A stretch of 64,000 nt of DNA from Aralia elata (GCA_034770075.1 CM068388.1:17231206-17295205), one strand, 5' to 3'; counted from the stretch's first letter, positions 46,852 to 58,964 are shown. Notes: generated from the sequence alone by a model not told the origin. Program-made: numbers and translations.

Positions 46852-49800
46852 ATGGCCCATTCACTATCACTGCGGAGCATATTGGATGCTAATAAACTAA
46901 CCGGACCGAACTACACGGATTGGTTAAGGAATTTGAGAATTGTTCTCACCGCTGAAAAATTATCTTATGTCCTTAATTCGCCTGTTCCTGCAACTGTTGC
47001 AGAAACTGCCTCTGAGGAAGAGATTGCTACTTTTAAAAAATGGCAAGATGATGCTATGGTAGCTCAATGCATCATGCTCGCATCCATGAGTAACGAGTTA
47101 CAACGTCAACATGAGAAAATGGATGCACCTGCTATATTGCTTCACCTGCAAGAGTTGTATGGTGAACAAAGTAGGTCTGCAAGATATGAGATATCTAAGG
47201 AGCTCTTCCGATCTAGAATGACCGATGGCCCTACAGTACAGGCACATGTCCTCAAAATGATCAATTTGATTGAACAATTGGGACAACTGGGTTTTGTAAT
47301 GGATGGAGAGTTAAGCCAAGATTTGATCTTGCAGTCACTCCCGGACTCCTACTCACAATTTGTTGTGAATTTTCACATGAACAAGCTTGATGTCAGCTTG
47401 CCTGAATTGCTTAACATGTTGAAAACTGCAGAGAGTCACTTTCCATCTAAGAAAGACCAAGTCTTACTGATAGGTGAATCTTCCAAGAAAAGGAAGTGGC
47501 CCAAAGGATCTTCTACTAAGAAGAAAAATTCTAAGAAGGCAAAAAGAAAGGTAACTGATAAAGGTAATAAGAATAAAACTAATGCGGATAGCAAAGGAGT
47601 TTGCTTCCACTGCAATAAGCCTGGACATTGGAAGAGAAACTGCAAGGATTACCTTGCAGAGGCAAAGCAGAAAAAGCTTGTTGAAACTTCAGCTACGGAT
47701 ACAGGTTTATTCATGATTGAAATAAATCTTTCTGTAAGTCAAAATTCTACTTGGGTATTAGATACCGGCTGTGGTTCTCACATATGCAATTCATTGCAGG
47801 GAATAAGCAGAAGTAGAAGGCTAAACAAGGGAGAAGTAACTCTACGAGTGGGAAATGGAGCAAAGGTTGCTGCATTAGCTGTGGGGACTTATTGTTTAGC
47901 ATTGCCTACGGGAAAGTCTATCAATTTAATAAATTGTTATTATGTACTTGTTCTCATTAGAAACATTATATCTATTTCTATGTTGGACAAAGAAGGATTC
48001 GATGTTATATTTAAGAACAATGGTTGTTCTATTTATAATAATAATGTTTTGTTTGGAACTGGTAGATTAATTGATGGACTTTACTTACTTGACTTACATG
48101 AAAATATTTTTTAAATTGAACAAACTTGTAAAAGAAAAAGAGATGAAGTAAATCATACTTTCATTTGGCACTGTAGACTCGGTCACATCAATGAAACAAG
48201 ATTAAACAAGTTGCATATTGATGGTCTTTTAGAACCATTCGATTTTGAATCATATCCAACTTGTGAATCATGTCTCATGGGTAAAATGACTAAATCTCCA
48301 TTTAGTAGACATGGAGAGAGAGTTGCAGGGTTGTTAGAGTTGGTACACACAGATGTATGTGGACCTATGACAACAGATGCTAGAGGAGGGTATTCGTATT
48401 TCATTACATTCACTGATGATCATTCAAGATTTGGATATGTGTATTTAATGAAATATAAATCCGAATCATTTGAAAAGTTCAAAGAATTCAGAAGTGAAGT
48501 AGAGAAACAAACTGGCAAAAGTGTTAAGATTCTTCGATCAGATCGAGGAGGAGAATACTTGAGCAATGAGTTTCTTAATCATCTCAAAGAAAATGGTATT
48601 CTCTCTCAATGGACGCCTCCTGATACGCCACAATTAAATGGTGTATCTGAAAGGAGGAATCGTACCTTGTTAGACATGGTGCGGTCCATGATGAGTTTCA
48701 CCGACCTTCCAATATCATTCTGGGGTCATGCCCTAGAAACGGCTGCATATCTACTTAACAAGATTCCCTCAAAATCCGTCCCTAAGACTCCATATGAGAT
48801 GTGGACAGGGAGGAAACCCAGTCTTAAGCATGTTAAGATTTGGGGTTGTAACGCTTATATAAAGAAGTTACAAAGCGACAAACTTGAGGCTAGATCTGAC
48901 AAGTGTAAATTTGTGGGGTATCCTAAAGAAAGTTTAGGATATTATTTCTATAATCCTACCGAGCAAAAGGTGTTTGTTGCCAAACACGCTACCTTCCTGG
49001 AAAAGGAGTTTATCCTTGAAGGGGCTAGTGGGAGGAAAATAGATCTTGAAGAAATTCAAGAACCACAAATCACTACAGATCAAGTGGATGAACATGTTCA
49101 AGTAGATATAACTTCTGTACCACAACCGAGTCGTAAATCTGGAAGAGTGCCAAAAATACCTAAAAGGTATACACTCATCATAGAAGATGATGATGAGGTA
49201 CGCATCATAACTGATGATGATCCAGTAACATACGATGAGGCTATGAGTAGTAAACACTCTGAGAAATGGCAAATAGCCATGAAATCCTAAATGGACTCCA
49301 TGTATGAAAACCAAGTATGGACTTTGGTTACTCCACCTGAAGGCATTGTGCCTATAGGGTGTAAATGGGTCTTTAAGAGAAAGACTGGAGCAGATGGCAA
49401 GGTGGAGACCTATAAGGCCAGACTGGTTGCAAAAGGTTTCAAACAAAGACAAGGAGTTGACTATGATGAAACCTTCTCACCAGTAGCCATGCTCAAGTCT
49501 ATCCGGATTTTGCTTGCGATTGCAGCTTACTATGACTACGAAATCTGGCAAATGGACGTGAAAACGGCCTTCCTCAATGGGAAACTAGATGAGAATGTAT
49601 ATATGATACATCCAGAGGGTTTTGTTTCAAAGGTTGGAACAAATCAAGTGTGTAAGTTACAAAGATCCATTTATGGATTGAAGCAAGCTTCTCGAAGTTG
49701 GAACATCCGTTTTGATGAGACAATCAAAGAGTTTGATTTTATCAAAAATGAGGATGAACCATGTGTGTACAAGAAAGTTAGTGGGAGTGCTGTGACATTC

Positions 49801-50796
49801 CTGGTATTATATGTTGATGATATATTACTTATAGGGAGTGACAGACCGATGCTACAATCAGTTAAAATTTGGTTATCTAAACACTTCTCCATGAAGGACT
49901 TGGGAGAAGCATCCTACATATTGGGGATAAAGATCTATAGAGATAGATCAAAGAGGATGCTCGGCTTGACCCAAGGTGCATACATTGATTCGATGCTAAA
50001 GAGGTTTAACATGCAAGACTCCAAGAGAGGACTCATACCGATGAGTCATGGAGTAAATCTCTCTAAGAAATTGTCCCCAAAGACACCTGAAGAGAGAGAA
50101 CGCATGAATCAAATACCTTATGCTTCGGCAATAGGATCCATAATGTATGGAATGATATGTACCAGACCAGATGTTGCTTATACACTTAGTGTAACAAGTA
50201 GATATCAGTCTAATCCTGGAGAAGAACACTGGAAAGCTGTGAAAAACATCTTGAAGTACTTGAGAAGAACTAAATATGTGTTTCTAGTATATGGTGGGCC
50301 TGATTTGAAACTAGAGGGCTTTACAGACTCAAGTTTTCAAACTGACCAAGATGACAGTAAATCCATGTTAGGGTATGTATTTACCTTGAACGGTGGAGCA
50401 GTGAGTTGGAAGAGTTCCAAACAGCAAACAGTTGCTGACTCAGTGACAGAGGCAGAGTATATAGCTGCAAGTGAAGCTGCAAAGGAAGCTGTTTGGATGA
50501 AGAAGTTCATTTCTGAACTCGGGGTAGTTCCTAGCATTACTGGACCCGTTCCAGTTCATTGTGACAACACTGGAGCTGTTGCACAGGCTAAGGAACCCAG
50601 GTCTCATCAGAGATCCAAACACGTGTTGCGGCGATTTCATTTAATTAGAGAAATAATTGAAAGAGGAGATGTCACCTTAGAAAGAGTGGACTCTCAGAAC
50701 AACATTGCAGATCCATTTACTAAAGCATTATCGCAAGATCAATTCAATCGCCATTTCGATAAAATGGGTATTAGATACCAAGGTGATTGGCTTTAG
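46852..50796 (+). pseudogene. Element C gag-pol polyprotein, one frame with two stops
   Basis: One frame of 1315 codons, the usual copia length, interrupted only by TAA at 48112-48114 and TAA at 49288-49290. Gag starts MAHSLSLRSILDANKLTGPN and has a CCHC knuckle (CFHCNKPGHWKRNC). The protease has the canonical WVLDTGCGSHIC. Integrase has the pre-integrase HHCC part (WHCRLGHIN, CESCLMGK) and D-D-E residues in HTDVCGP, SDRGGEY and GVSERRNRT. RT has YVDDILLI, and RNase H has GFTDSSFQTD and SVTEAEYIAASEA. The second stop lies where element E keeps Glu (KSEMDSMY), so it is a derived mutation in C. Without suppression only the gag-protease part (46852-48114) and separate later fragments could be made. 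Confidence 0.9.
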
Positions 50797-50797
50797 T

Positions 50798-50810
50798 GCA
50801 AGTGGGAGAT
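50798..50810 (+). promoter_or_regulatory. Polypurine tract of element C
   Basis: GCAAGTGGGAGAT immediately before the 3' LTR. Confidence 0.8.
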
Positions 50811-52705
50811 TGAAAGTAATATGCCCTCAAGCCAATTATATTTGATGTAATAAGCATTTACTTTGTAATCTTATTCAAATATTAATAATAGAATAAAAGG
50901 CATATTTTATCCATGTTAATTGGTTGAATTAATAAATGTGATGAACCCATAGTTTTCGAGCAATGTTTTTAGAATCATGATGAGATCATGCTAGTGAGAT
51001 CTAAATTCAAGAAAGCTCAAAACTAAAATGTTCCTAATCGTTGGATCACTAATATTGGGATTATTAATCCGGATAGATTAGTACATACTATGCTTGATCT
51101 TTAGAAGATAATGATTGATCTCATAATCATTTGTGTGAAGACACTAAAGCAAGTATGTAGGTGCTTATTAGAGAATAAGTTCACTGAGCGTGACTCGCTT
51201 AAAGAACCCTAATGGAGTTTTATTCACCTGTCAATAGGGAAGTTCTTAAGTGATAGTTGTACAAGTGATCCTTGGACTTGAGATCATCATAGTACCTTGT
51301 GTATGTTAAGTTATACTTTGTCATATTCCTTAATACCTTAGGGTATGTCATAGGGTATGTACAGGTATAATAAAGTATACACGGAGGTAGGTGAATGATC
51401 GACAAAGGATCTACCACTTCTGATAAAGGGAGAGAATGTCCTATGCGATTTGATAAATGACAGCTCAAAAATCCCTGGCCAGGGTTGAATGAAAATTAGA
51501 AAGGAGTTTCTAATTTACATTAATCGGAGTTGTGCATTCTTAAATCGAAATGCATATGATTAAATAAAATAAGACTTGTCAGTAATTCCATGTCTTATAT
51601 TTAATCGGGACATTGTATGGTAGAAGGATTGAATTGTACGGTAACTATTACTGAATAGGTTCTATGTGATTAAACGTTGATTTCATATTATACGGATAGT
51701 CATGATACATTATCGTAAGGTGTCACTCATGATGTAGAATAAATATTATTTATTTATATATGAATTAAAGGAGTTTAATTCATTATAAATAATATTAGAA
51801 TTGTTCTAATTTATTTATTCTACTACCGGCATAATATTGAACGTAAAGGGTCACACCGCAAAAGAAATATATTATTTAGAAACAATTGGCTTAATGATAA
51901 TAAATTAAGTATTTAATTTATTAGTAGAATAAATTGAATAGCTTAATATTTATAATGATATATTTGGAGAAATATTGAATTATAAATTAATAAGAGAAAT
52001 CTTATTATTATTATTATTATTATTATTTAATTCCTAATTAGATTGGGAATTGAATTAATACATTTATTACTAAAGAGTTTAGTTGTAATAAATGCTCCTA
52101 CAAATGCAAATGCAAATGAAATGCAAATGCAAATGAAATTCAATTTCTAGAATAATATGTGTTACTTGCTTAATGTTGATTAAACAAGTAACATATGTTA
52201 TGTGTGAAATGAAGCCTACATGTGGGTTAGGAGAATATGTATACATGTAAGTATACAACTAGAATGATTAGATGAATACTTGCATTATTATTTGCAAGAG
52301 ATCATGAGATGAACCCTAATAGAGATTAGGAAAAATCAATAATTATTCTTGAATTTCTTAAGAGTTAAGAAAGAAAGAACTATTTGGATTAGCCATCCTT
52401 GATTTCTAGGAAATCATAATTTGTTTCTTCATTAATTATTTCTTGGTGGATCACCTTTAGAGTGCTTCATACACTTTGAAGCTAGTGTTTAATCCAAGGA
52501 GCAAAGAAAGGAGGAGCTTGAAGAAATCAACAAGGAGTAGATCTTGTAGCGGTTCAAAGGTTGGATCTATTAAGGTATATTTCTTGTTCATCTTCTTCTT
52601 CAATTAATAGTTATGCATAAGGTGATTCATGGATAAGTTGCAAAAATTTTAATTTCCATTTTTCCGTTGCGTATTACAATTAGATTGTGATTTTGCAAAC
52701 TTACA
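50811..52705 (+). repeat. 3' LTR of element C (1895 bp)
   Basis: Same termini as the 5' LTR, with one additional ATT step (about 52004-52025), followed by the TSD GTTTT. Confidence 0.95.
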
Positions 52706-52792
52706 GTTTTAACATAAGCAAGTACTTAAAATACACAGATAAAAGGCACAATGCATGCCATCTCCCTCAAGCATCACCACCACGGCCACAGC

Positions 52793-53158
52793 TCAGCAAC
52801 TAACACCGTAGCAAAAACCCACCAGACAGCCGCAGCTGCCGCAGCAGTTCATTGGATTAAACATGCACCACGATCCGGCACTTAGGCAACCTAGGTTGCC
52901 GTCCGGGAGGTATCCCTGCGGCAGAAAGATCCTTGACCTGAGTGTTTTCCTGTTTGAACTTACCCAACTGACGGTGTCAACAGCAACTGAATCTCCATTA
53001 CCGCCGTTAGAGCGACTGGCGGACTCCACAGCAATTAAATCTCCATTTCCACCGTCAGAGCTACCAGCCTCATCAGCTGCCAGAGCCAAGGGTGCGGAGG
53101 TCGATATCAGAACCACCACCATTGCCGCCACCACCAGAGCAACCTTCTTGTTCTCCAT
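52793..53158 (-). CDS. Secreted eight-cysteine (knottin-like) peptide precursor, unit 4
   Basis: 121 residues, intact, and separated from the left part of its unit by about 20 kb of retrotransposon. All eight cysteines and their spacing are kept. Between cysteines 2 and 3 it has MFNPMN where units 2 and 3 have MFDQMN, so this paralog would give a different mature peptide. Further changes are Phe to Ser in the signal peptide and Val to Ala in the propeptide; several synonymous changes are also present. Start codon and TATA box are as in the other copies. Element C ends about 90 bp downstream of its stop codon, so transcription from the C 3' LTR would read antisense into this gene. Confidence 0.8.
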   Translation of the reverse strand: MENKKVALVVAAMVVVLISTSAPLALAADEAGSSDGGNGDLIAVESASRSNGGNGDSVAVDTVSWVSSNRKTLRSRIFLPQGYLPDGNLGCLSAGSWCMFNPMNCCGSCGCLVGFCYGVSC

Positions 53159-53218
53159 TTCCTTTAGTTATAAGTACTTTTTAGTTTTTACAGTATATCA
53201 GATTATCCTCTAAGCAAT

Positions 53219-53229
53219 CCTTTTTATAG
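53219..53229 (-). promoter_or_regulatory. TATA box of the unit 4 peptide gene
   Basis: CTATAAAAAGG on the minus strand; the distance to the ATG is about 6 nt longer than in units 2 and 3 because of a small insertion near 53180. Confidence 0.65.
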
Positions 53230-53871
53230 TGGACGAGCTGGGATTACAATGTACACGTTTTTTTCGTTTTTTTTCCTTTTTTTGTACTTTTGCCAGATAT
53301 GAGTACGTCTTCTTACTGTACACGTGTCCAATATTCAAAATAAGGTAACTTTTTGTAGACCATGTTTTTTTCGTTTTTTTGATTTCTTCTCAAGTTACAT
53401 AAAAAAATCAAGTAGGTTTAATTCAAATCTTAATGAATCTGTTAGATCAAATCGGTTTTCAAATCACTTACGTTTAGTCACCTCAGTGGTGATCCAGGAT
53501 TTGAGTTCCGTATGGACATAATTATCTTTTATAAATAAATCTTGAGTTTAATATGTATTACGACAAATTTAGGTTAAATTATTATTGTTTGTGAAACTTA
53601 TCAATATATGAAATTGATAAAAATTATAAAAGAATCTCACTTATTACATATCTCTCTAAAAAAATTGTTACTAATATTTATCAACGTACGTAACTGATAA
53701 TCAAAAAATCGACACAAACATTCGCAATATATATCACATTTTATAACTCTTTTACTAATAAACAAAAATTTTAATTACAAAAATAGATTATTGTAAATAA
53801 AACTAAAATACACAATATCCCTCCATTCTAAAATTCATCTAAAACGGGAGTAACTTTGAGGATAATTTTTA
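53230..53871. other. Upstream region of unit 4 gene and end of the array
   Basis: Homologous to the other upstream regions up to about 53708. The next about 160 bp are unique here and include a short CTCCATTCTAAAATTC...AAAACGGGAG pair that may be a MITE remnant. No gene. Confidence 0.5.
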
Positions 53872-54192
53872 TTTTTTCAAATGTACCCCCTTAATATTAA
53901 GTAATAATTTAATACTGGAGTGTGATGTTATAAATAATAGTAAATTATATTTTATTCATAACATTGTATTTGTGAGTTGTAAAACAGACGTAAAAGGGAA
54001 AAAAAAAGATGAAAACTTAAGTTTTATGTCATTTCTCTTTGTTTATGAGTTTTATAAGGATGGAAAATAAAAAATAAAAAATAAACATAAAAGCTAGCCA
54101 CTTTTCTTTCCTAAGTTTTCCATTCAAAAATTTATGTATTTGGACAAAAAAAAAATAGTGAAAATTGAAATAAAACGCAAAAGCGATCACTG

Positions 54193-55059
54193 CATGGGCA
54201 GATCTGGCTTATAGCCAGCTATGGCAATTGTCAGCTGGATTTTGGGCAAAATAGTAGTACTATGTATTAATAGTATATTCAAAAAGGATTCTTAGGGGTT
54301 TATATTATGTCATACCTTGACTTGTAGTAGTTTTTCATTATCACTTTTATAAATACTTTAGAACTCATATATATGCAAACAGTTTGTAATTGATCACATG
54401 TATACAACTTATACATGAATTATGTATAATCTCTCCCATGTACCCATACATAGTTAATAATTGTAATATTATCTATTTTAAAAGTTTTTTTTAGCATGAA
54501 TCCAAAATAATTTAAGGGCAATAGAAATTTCGCAAAGCGTAGAAGCTCAGTTAAATTGAATTTTCTTAATACTTCTCCTGTTCTAAAAATTTGATTATTT
54601 ACCATTGAAAAATACAAAAGTAGGTGATCTTATATTTTAGAACGAAGATAGAATAATTTAAAAGGATTAGAAATTTTGTAAAGGATGGTAAAAAAATCAT
54701 TTCACTTAGGTTATGAGATGGTTGTCAGATAATTTTTTCCTTATCTTTTGATCTTTACATAAATTAAGTAACAAGGTTGATAAATTGTAATTTTACTTGA
54801 CTATAATCCATGAGCCTTGTTGAACCTAATACTGCAATTACACTTCAAAATAAAAGAAAATATAATTGACCGTATAGCCATGACAAAAATTATATTTAAT
54901 AATTCTAAATTCCAATATAGTACTCTTTTTATCTAAAATAGTATATTTTTAAATATATTCTATATTGAATATTAGCTAATCATATTGAAAGACATGCACA
55001 TCATATTTTAGTTTTAATCTTTTTGCAGGTATTTATTTTTATTTGATGGATCCGCCCTG
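54193..55059. mobile_element. Non-autonomous hAT element (867 bp, perfect TSD)
   Basis: The ends are CATGGGCAGATC and, read from the right, CAGGGCGGATCC, hAT-like. The 8-bp TSD GATCACTG is perfect (54185-54192 and 55060-55067). Block X at about 6334 has the single site GCTCACTG. No transposase-like frame inside. Confidence 0.88.
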
Positions 55060-55484
55060 GATCACTGTATATAGAAGTAGGGAAGTTGTATTCAGATCAA
55101 ATTTATGTCATGGTAATGTAAGGTGAAAAAGAGAAACTGTGAGAAGTTAGAGAAAAAAAAGAAGTGAGAGTTCATCCATTTATTGATTTGAAATTAAAAG
55201 GAAAAATAAAATTTATTATTTTGACCTTAACCATTTTACTACCTGATTATGAGATGGGATAACTTCTCCTTTTTGAGGAGTTTTTGGCAATTTACAATCG
55301 TGACAGAACTTCAAATTGGAGTAACACAAAAAATAATCATTAAAAAAAGCCTCCGGCTTTATAATATAGATAGATACTTTAAGTCTATAATTTATGAGTT
55401 TTATTAATTATTCTCTCTATTTCACAATAAAAGAGTCTCATTTATTAATTTCTTTAATTCCATAAAAAAAAAGTCTTAGTATCA

Positions 55485-55785
55485 TAGACGGAACTATGGT
55501 AGTCAAGTGGAGGCCGTTGCCCCCCCCACTAGCTTTTTTCTTCTTCTTTAGTATAATTACATTTCTACTTTATACAAAGAATTAGGCATGGTCCACTTAC
55601 AAATGATAATTTTTTGTTTTTTTTTGTGGTTAATAAATTCGTGATCGAAAAATACTCTTATATTTAATTAGTGATTTACAATACTTGGTGGTTAAATTTA
55701 TATTAATTTTTTTATATTTTTTATATTATTTATATTATACAAAACTCTCATTAGGCATAAATTCTGCATCCATTGAGTAGTATAA
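55485..55785. mobile_element. Insertion of about 300 bp in block X', class unknown
   Basis: Absent from block X at about 6775. It starts near TCATAGACGGAACTATGG and ends near TGCATCCATTGAG, with TAGTAT-like sequence on both sides. It contains a run of C (about 55522-55529). Ends are not clear enough to classify. Confidence 0.4.
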
Positions 55786-55844
55786 AATACCACAATACTC
55801 TCACATTTGTTATGAAAATTTCATTACATGTCAGCACTCATTTG

Positions 55845-56040
55845 TCATGAGTACCTCTTCTTATATTGTACACTCTTTTGTCCCATATTCAAAATTAAGT
55901 TAATAAATGTAGACCACGTTTGTTTTCATTTTCTTTGTTTTCTTCTTATGTTACATAAAAACAGTTGAGCTGATTTCAAATCTTAATGAATCTGTTATAT
56001 CATATTGGTTTTAAATCTCTTTCGTGTAGTCACCTCCATC
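55845..56040 (-). promoter_or_regulatory. Relic of a peptide-gene upstream region
   Basis: Aligns with 53300-53480, for example ATGAGTACCTCTTCTTAT, TTCAAATCTTAATGAATCTG and TAGTCACCTC, with many substitutions. No cysteine-rich gene follows on its gene side, so it is an orphan relic of an older duplication. Confidence 0.55.
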
Positions 56041-56280
56041 AAAACCTATTGTATATTTTTCTATCCACCTAATCTGGGTCTTAGGTTGAGTTTGTTTACA
56101 TCTTAAACGCTCTTAAGAGCCCTATGTCTAATTTGGTAAGACCTTCAAGTTGTTTGATAGAAAAAATTATCCTTTCTTAATGCTTCTAAATCGGTAAGAG
56201 AGAAACTCAAATCTAAATTATTAAGAGCTCTCCTAACGAAAAATTAAAATATATGGACAAAAATAGCCTCAATAAATCTT
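56041..56280. other. Non-coding spacer
   Basis: AT-rich; no gene or known repeat recognised. Confidence 0.4.
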
Positions 56281-56541
56281 ATACTCCTTCAATTCTAAAT
56301 TTTAAGATTATTATTAATTTTTGAAAAGTCAATTTAAAATATTTTTAATTTTAAAATTGAAATGATTAAAAATTATGAAACAATAAATCTTGCAATGAGT
56401 ATTATTTTTTCGATATTTCTCAAAATTCATCACTGTATAAACTAAAATCAAAGAAATTCATGTCAATTATGAGTTTAAAAATATTTTAAATTGACTTTAT
56501 GAAGTCAATAATGATCTTATATTTTAAAACGGAGAAAATAT
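56281..56541. mobile_element. Stowaway-like MITE (about 260 bp)
   Basis: Starts TACTCCTTCAATTC and ends AACGGAGAAAATATA. The inner ends share long inverted stretches (AAGTCAATTTAAAATATTTTT on the left, its complement on the right; about 65 bp imperfect). CTCC at the ends and TA flanks fit the Tc1/mariner MITE group. Confidence 0.65.
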
Positions 56542-58351
56542 AATTTTTATATTGAACTATTACTGTGACGCTACAAAAACTTGTTGGTCGATTTCGCAAT
56601 CGATAAACACGCGCAAGTATACGCGGTCAACAAGTAATATAATGATAAGAGAGTTGTCTAACTCACGAGCAATAATCTCTAACATTTGCCAAGTACTAAT
56701 TTTATATCGTCTCAATCGTATTTAAACAACACAATTTAAGTGATAAATTAAAACTAAGATTACAATTAAACTAAACAACATAAATAAATCACATAAGTAG
56801 ATAGATAAAGAGTTAAGAACACAATATCCCCACACAAATATTTTGTCGAACACTTGGCGTGCAATGCTTCTTTAATATCTCCTAACTTTTCGATTGATCA
56901 TAATGGTCATGATGATTTGTCAACCGAGAATTTTAAATATTCATAAGCCTCTTCCGATGGTCATATGAAAATCACCCTATACGGCATATAGGTATATTTC
57001 TATCCTATATGCTAGCAAGTCATTCAATTCTAAAAATAACTAACAAGATACATGTCACAAAAATCTCATCAATCACTCCTCAAACAAATAAACTTTCACA
57101 TAGGGAATCATTAAGCTTAGATTCTCAAATTGGCTACACATGGCATATAAGTATATTCCTATCCTACACACAAATTATGTATTCCATCTCATGTAGAACA
57201 AGCATAATCACATGTCATTATATTCATGGTCTAAATCCACAATCCATTTTTCAATTTCATATAGATTACCAAACCAATCACTAATTCCTTAGCAATTAAC
57301 ATTAAGCACAAATATAATGAACCAATACATATGGTGCCAATCAAAGGAGAAGAAATTCAATACAAATTAGTCATTGGGTTCAATTACATTCTTAGTTCAA
57401 GAACTAATAATTACATAGAGAAAGATAAAGAAAGACAAGGATGGCTTCCTTTTGTTGTTAGTTGAAACTTTATTGAAGCACCTCCAATGAAGCTCTTGAA
57501 GAACCATGGCCAAAGGCCATGGCCATTCCTTGTTCTTGCCCAGCCACCGCCTACTCTATCCCCCTTTCTCTCTTAGCCAAAAATGAAATAATAGATGAAG
57601 AAATAGGTTAATGGATCATTAGGTTGAGCATATAACAGCTGAAACCTGTCAAAATTCGCGACCTGGCACTTACGCGCCCCAATTTGGCCTGAAACGGGCG
57701 TTGCGGCGCTGCTCATGATTTTGGCTATTGCGGGACGACGCTACGACACCGGAAAAGAACTAGGAATGGGCGTCGCGGCGCCGATATGAAATTCTGGAAT
57801 TTTCAACTTCGACATCTGTTGGGAAATAGTCATAACTTCTTCAGCCGAACTCCGATTTGGATGATTCAAGATGTTCTGAAAAGAGGAGAAAATAGATCTA
57901 CAACTTTCATTCTTTGAGTTCTTCAAAATACTGGCCGGGTCAAGGTTGAAATTGGGCATCAAGGAGCTACTATGTAAATGGCAAGCCGAAAACACGAATG
58001 TAGCAACCCCAAACATCGACGATCTAAATGACTCCCAATGCCATTCCTACAAAATAAAGTAAAAGCACATACAATTAATACAAAAATACATAAAAGCAAT
58101 AACAACCCACATAATACAACAATAAGATAAAAACACATAAAAAGCAAACGAAATAGCTTAAGGTTTACAAATTATCAAGCTCAAAAGTATCTAATTTGTG
58201 TATATAAAATAAATTAGATACCATCCAATTTGAGTCGCCAAAATACATACTACAAACACAAATTCTCCTATTATAATGTTGTATATAGTATGATAATAAA
58301 TTTTTTTATTTACAACTATTATAATATCGCACAAAATACAAAAACACACAC
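56542..58351. other. Non-coding repeat-like region
   Basis: TGTGACGCTACAAAAAC at about 56574 resembles an LTR start. A GC-richer block at 57650-57960 contains GGGCGTTGCGGCGC and GGGCGTCGCGGCGC and a stretch reading CTTCTTCAGCCGAACTCCGA, of the style found in plant gypsy non-coding regions. The last part (58220-58351) is a partial duplicate of the F repeat. Short frames here have no recognisable domains. Confidence 0.4.
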
Positions 58352-58964
58352 ACTGTGACGCCCGCAAATTCGGGTCTATACCACCCAATTTGAGTCATCA
58401 AAATCAATTATTAAAGTGTCGTGAACATACAACAACACACATACTTTAAGTTCTTAGTACAATTATTGTCACACTATTTTACGTACGATGTATTGAAACT
58501 ACTACAACTACTAACTCGGACGATAACTCCATTCTCCTGCTATCCCCGCTAGACCCAGTTATATTCTTATTTCCTAAAAAGAATTATGAAATAAAAGGGT
58601 GAGCACAAATAGCCCAGTAAAGAATATCATAACTAAGATAACGAAAGATAAATTATCTTTAGCCTTCAACAATTATAAATCAAAGATGTAAAGAAAATAT
58701 AAATTTCCAACAATAACTGCAACAGAATTGAGCAATCCATTTGAAGAGTCAAGTAGATCATAATGTCTACTATCTTCTCAAATTTCAAATTTTACCATTA
58801 AGATTTTATCACTGTGACACCAATCAACAGTTACTCTTTGCACCTAGGCCAAAGAGAATTTTCACCACGTGTCCTTGCCATACAGGCTAAAGACACTCAA
58901 CAATCATACTATCTTTGTACCCAGGCCAAATATAGTCAATTATAACACCAATGGTCATGATCGA
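58352..58964 (-). repeat. Dispersed repeat F, copy 3 (first part)
   Basis: Starts TGTGACGCCCGCAAATTCGG on the plus strand and is the reverse complement of the F copies at the left end, including the GGTGAGCACAAATAGCCCAG block near 58600 and the TTTGCACC...GGCCAAAGAGAA internal repeats near 58840. Interrupted at 58964. Confidence 0.65.

Larger units (their letters stand above)
43232..52705 (+). mobile_element. Ty1/copia element C, nearly intact and young (TSD GTTTT)
   Basis: 9474 bp with a perfect TSD GTTTT (43227-43231 and 52706-52710); unit 3 has the empty site. Order: 5' LTR, primer-binding site, leader, one gag-pol frame, polypurine tract, 3' LTR. Integrase precedes RT, the copia order. 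The LTRs differ by about ten substitutions and one ATT-repeat step over about 1.89 kb (about 99.5% identity), so the insertion is recent. A long-LTR Tork/Angela-like lineage is possible but unproven. Confidence 0.95.
29691..53708. repeat. Tandem unit 4 (enlarged by two copia elements)
   Basis: Removing element E with its TSD (32179-42649) and element C with its TSD (43232-52710) leaves about 4.07 kb, equal to the other units. The pieces are 29691-32178, 42650-43231 and 52711-53708. A TA run lies at about 30366-30402. The array ends at about 53708, where homology to unit ends stops. Confidence 0.9.
53872..55890. repeat. Block X', paralog of 6004-6897
   Basis: Same order and orientation as block X, enlarged by a hAT element (54193-55059) and by about 300 bp at 55485-55785. 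No gene visible. Confidence 0.7.
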
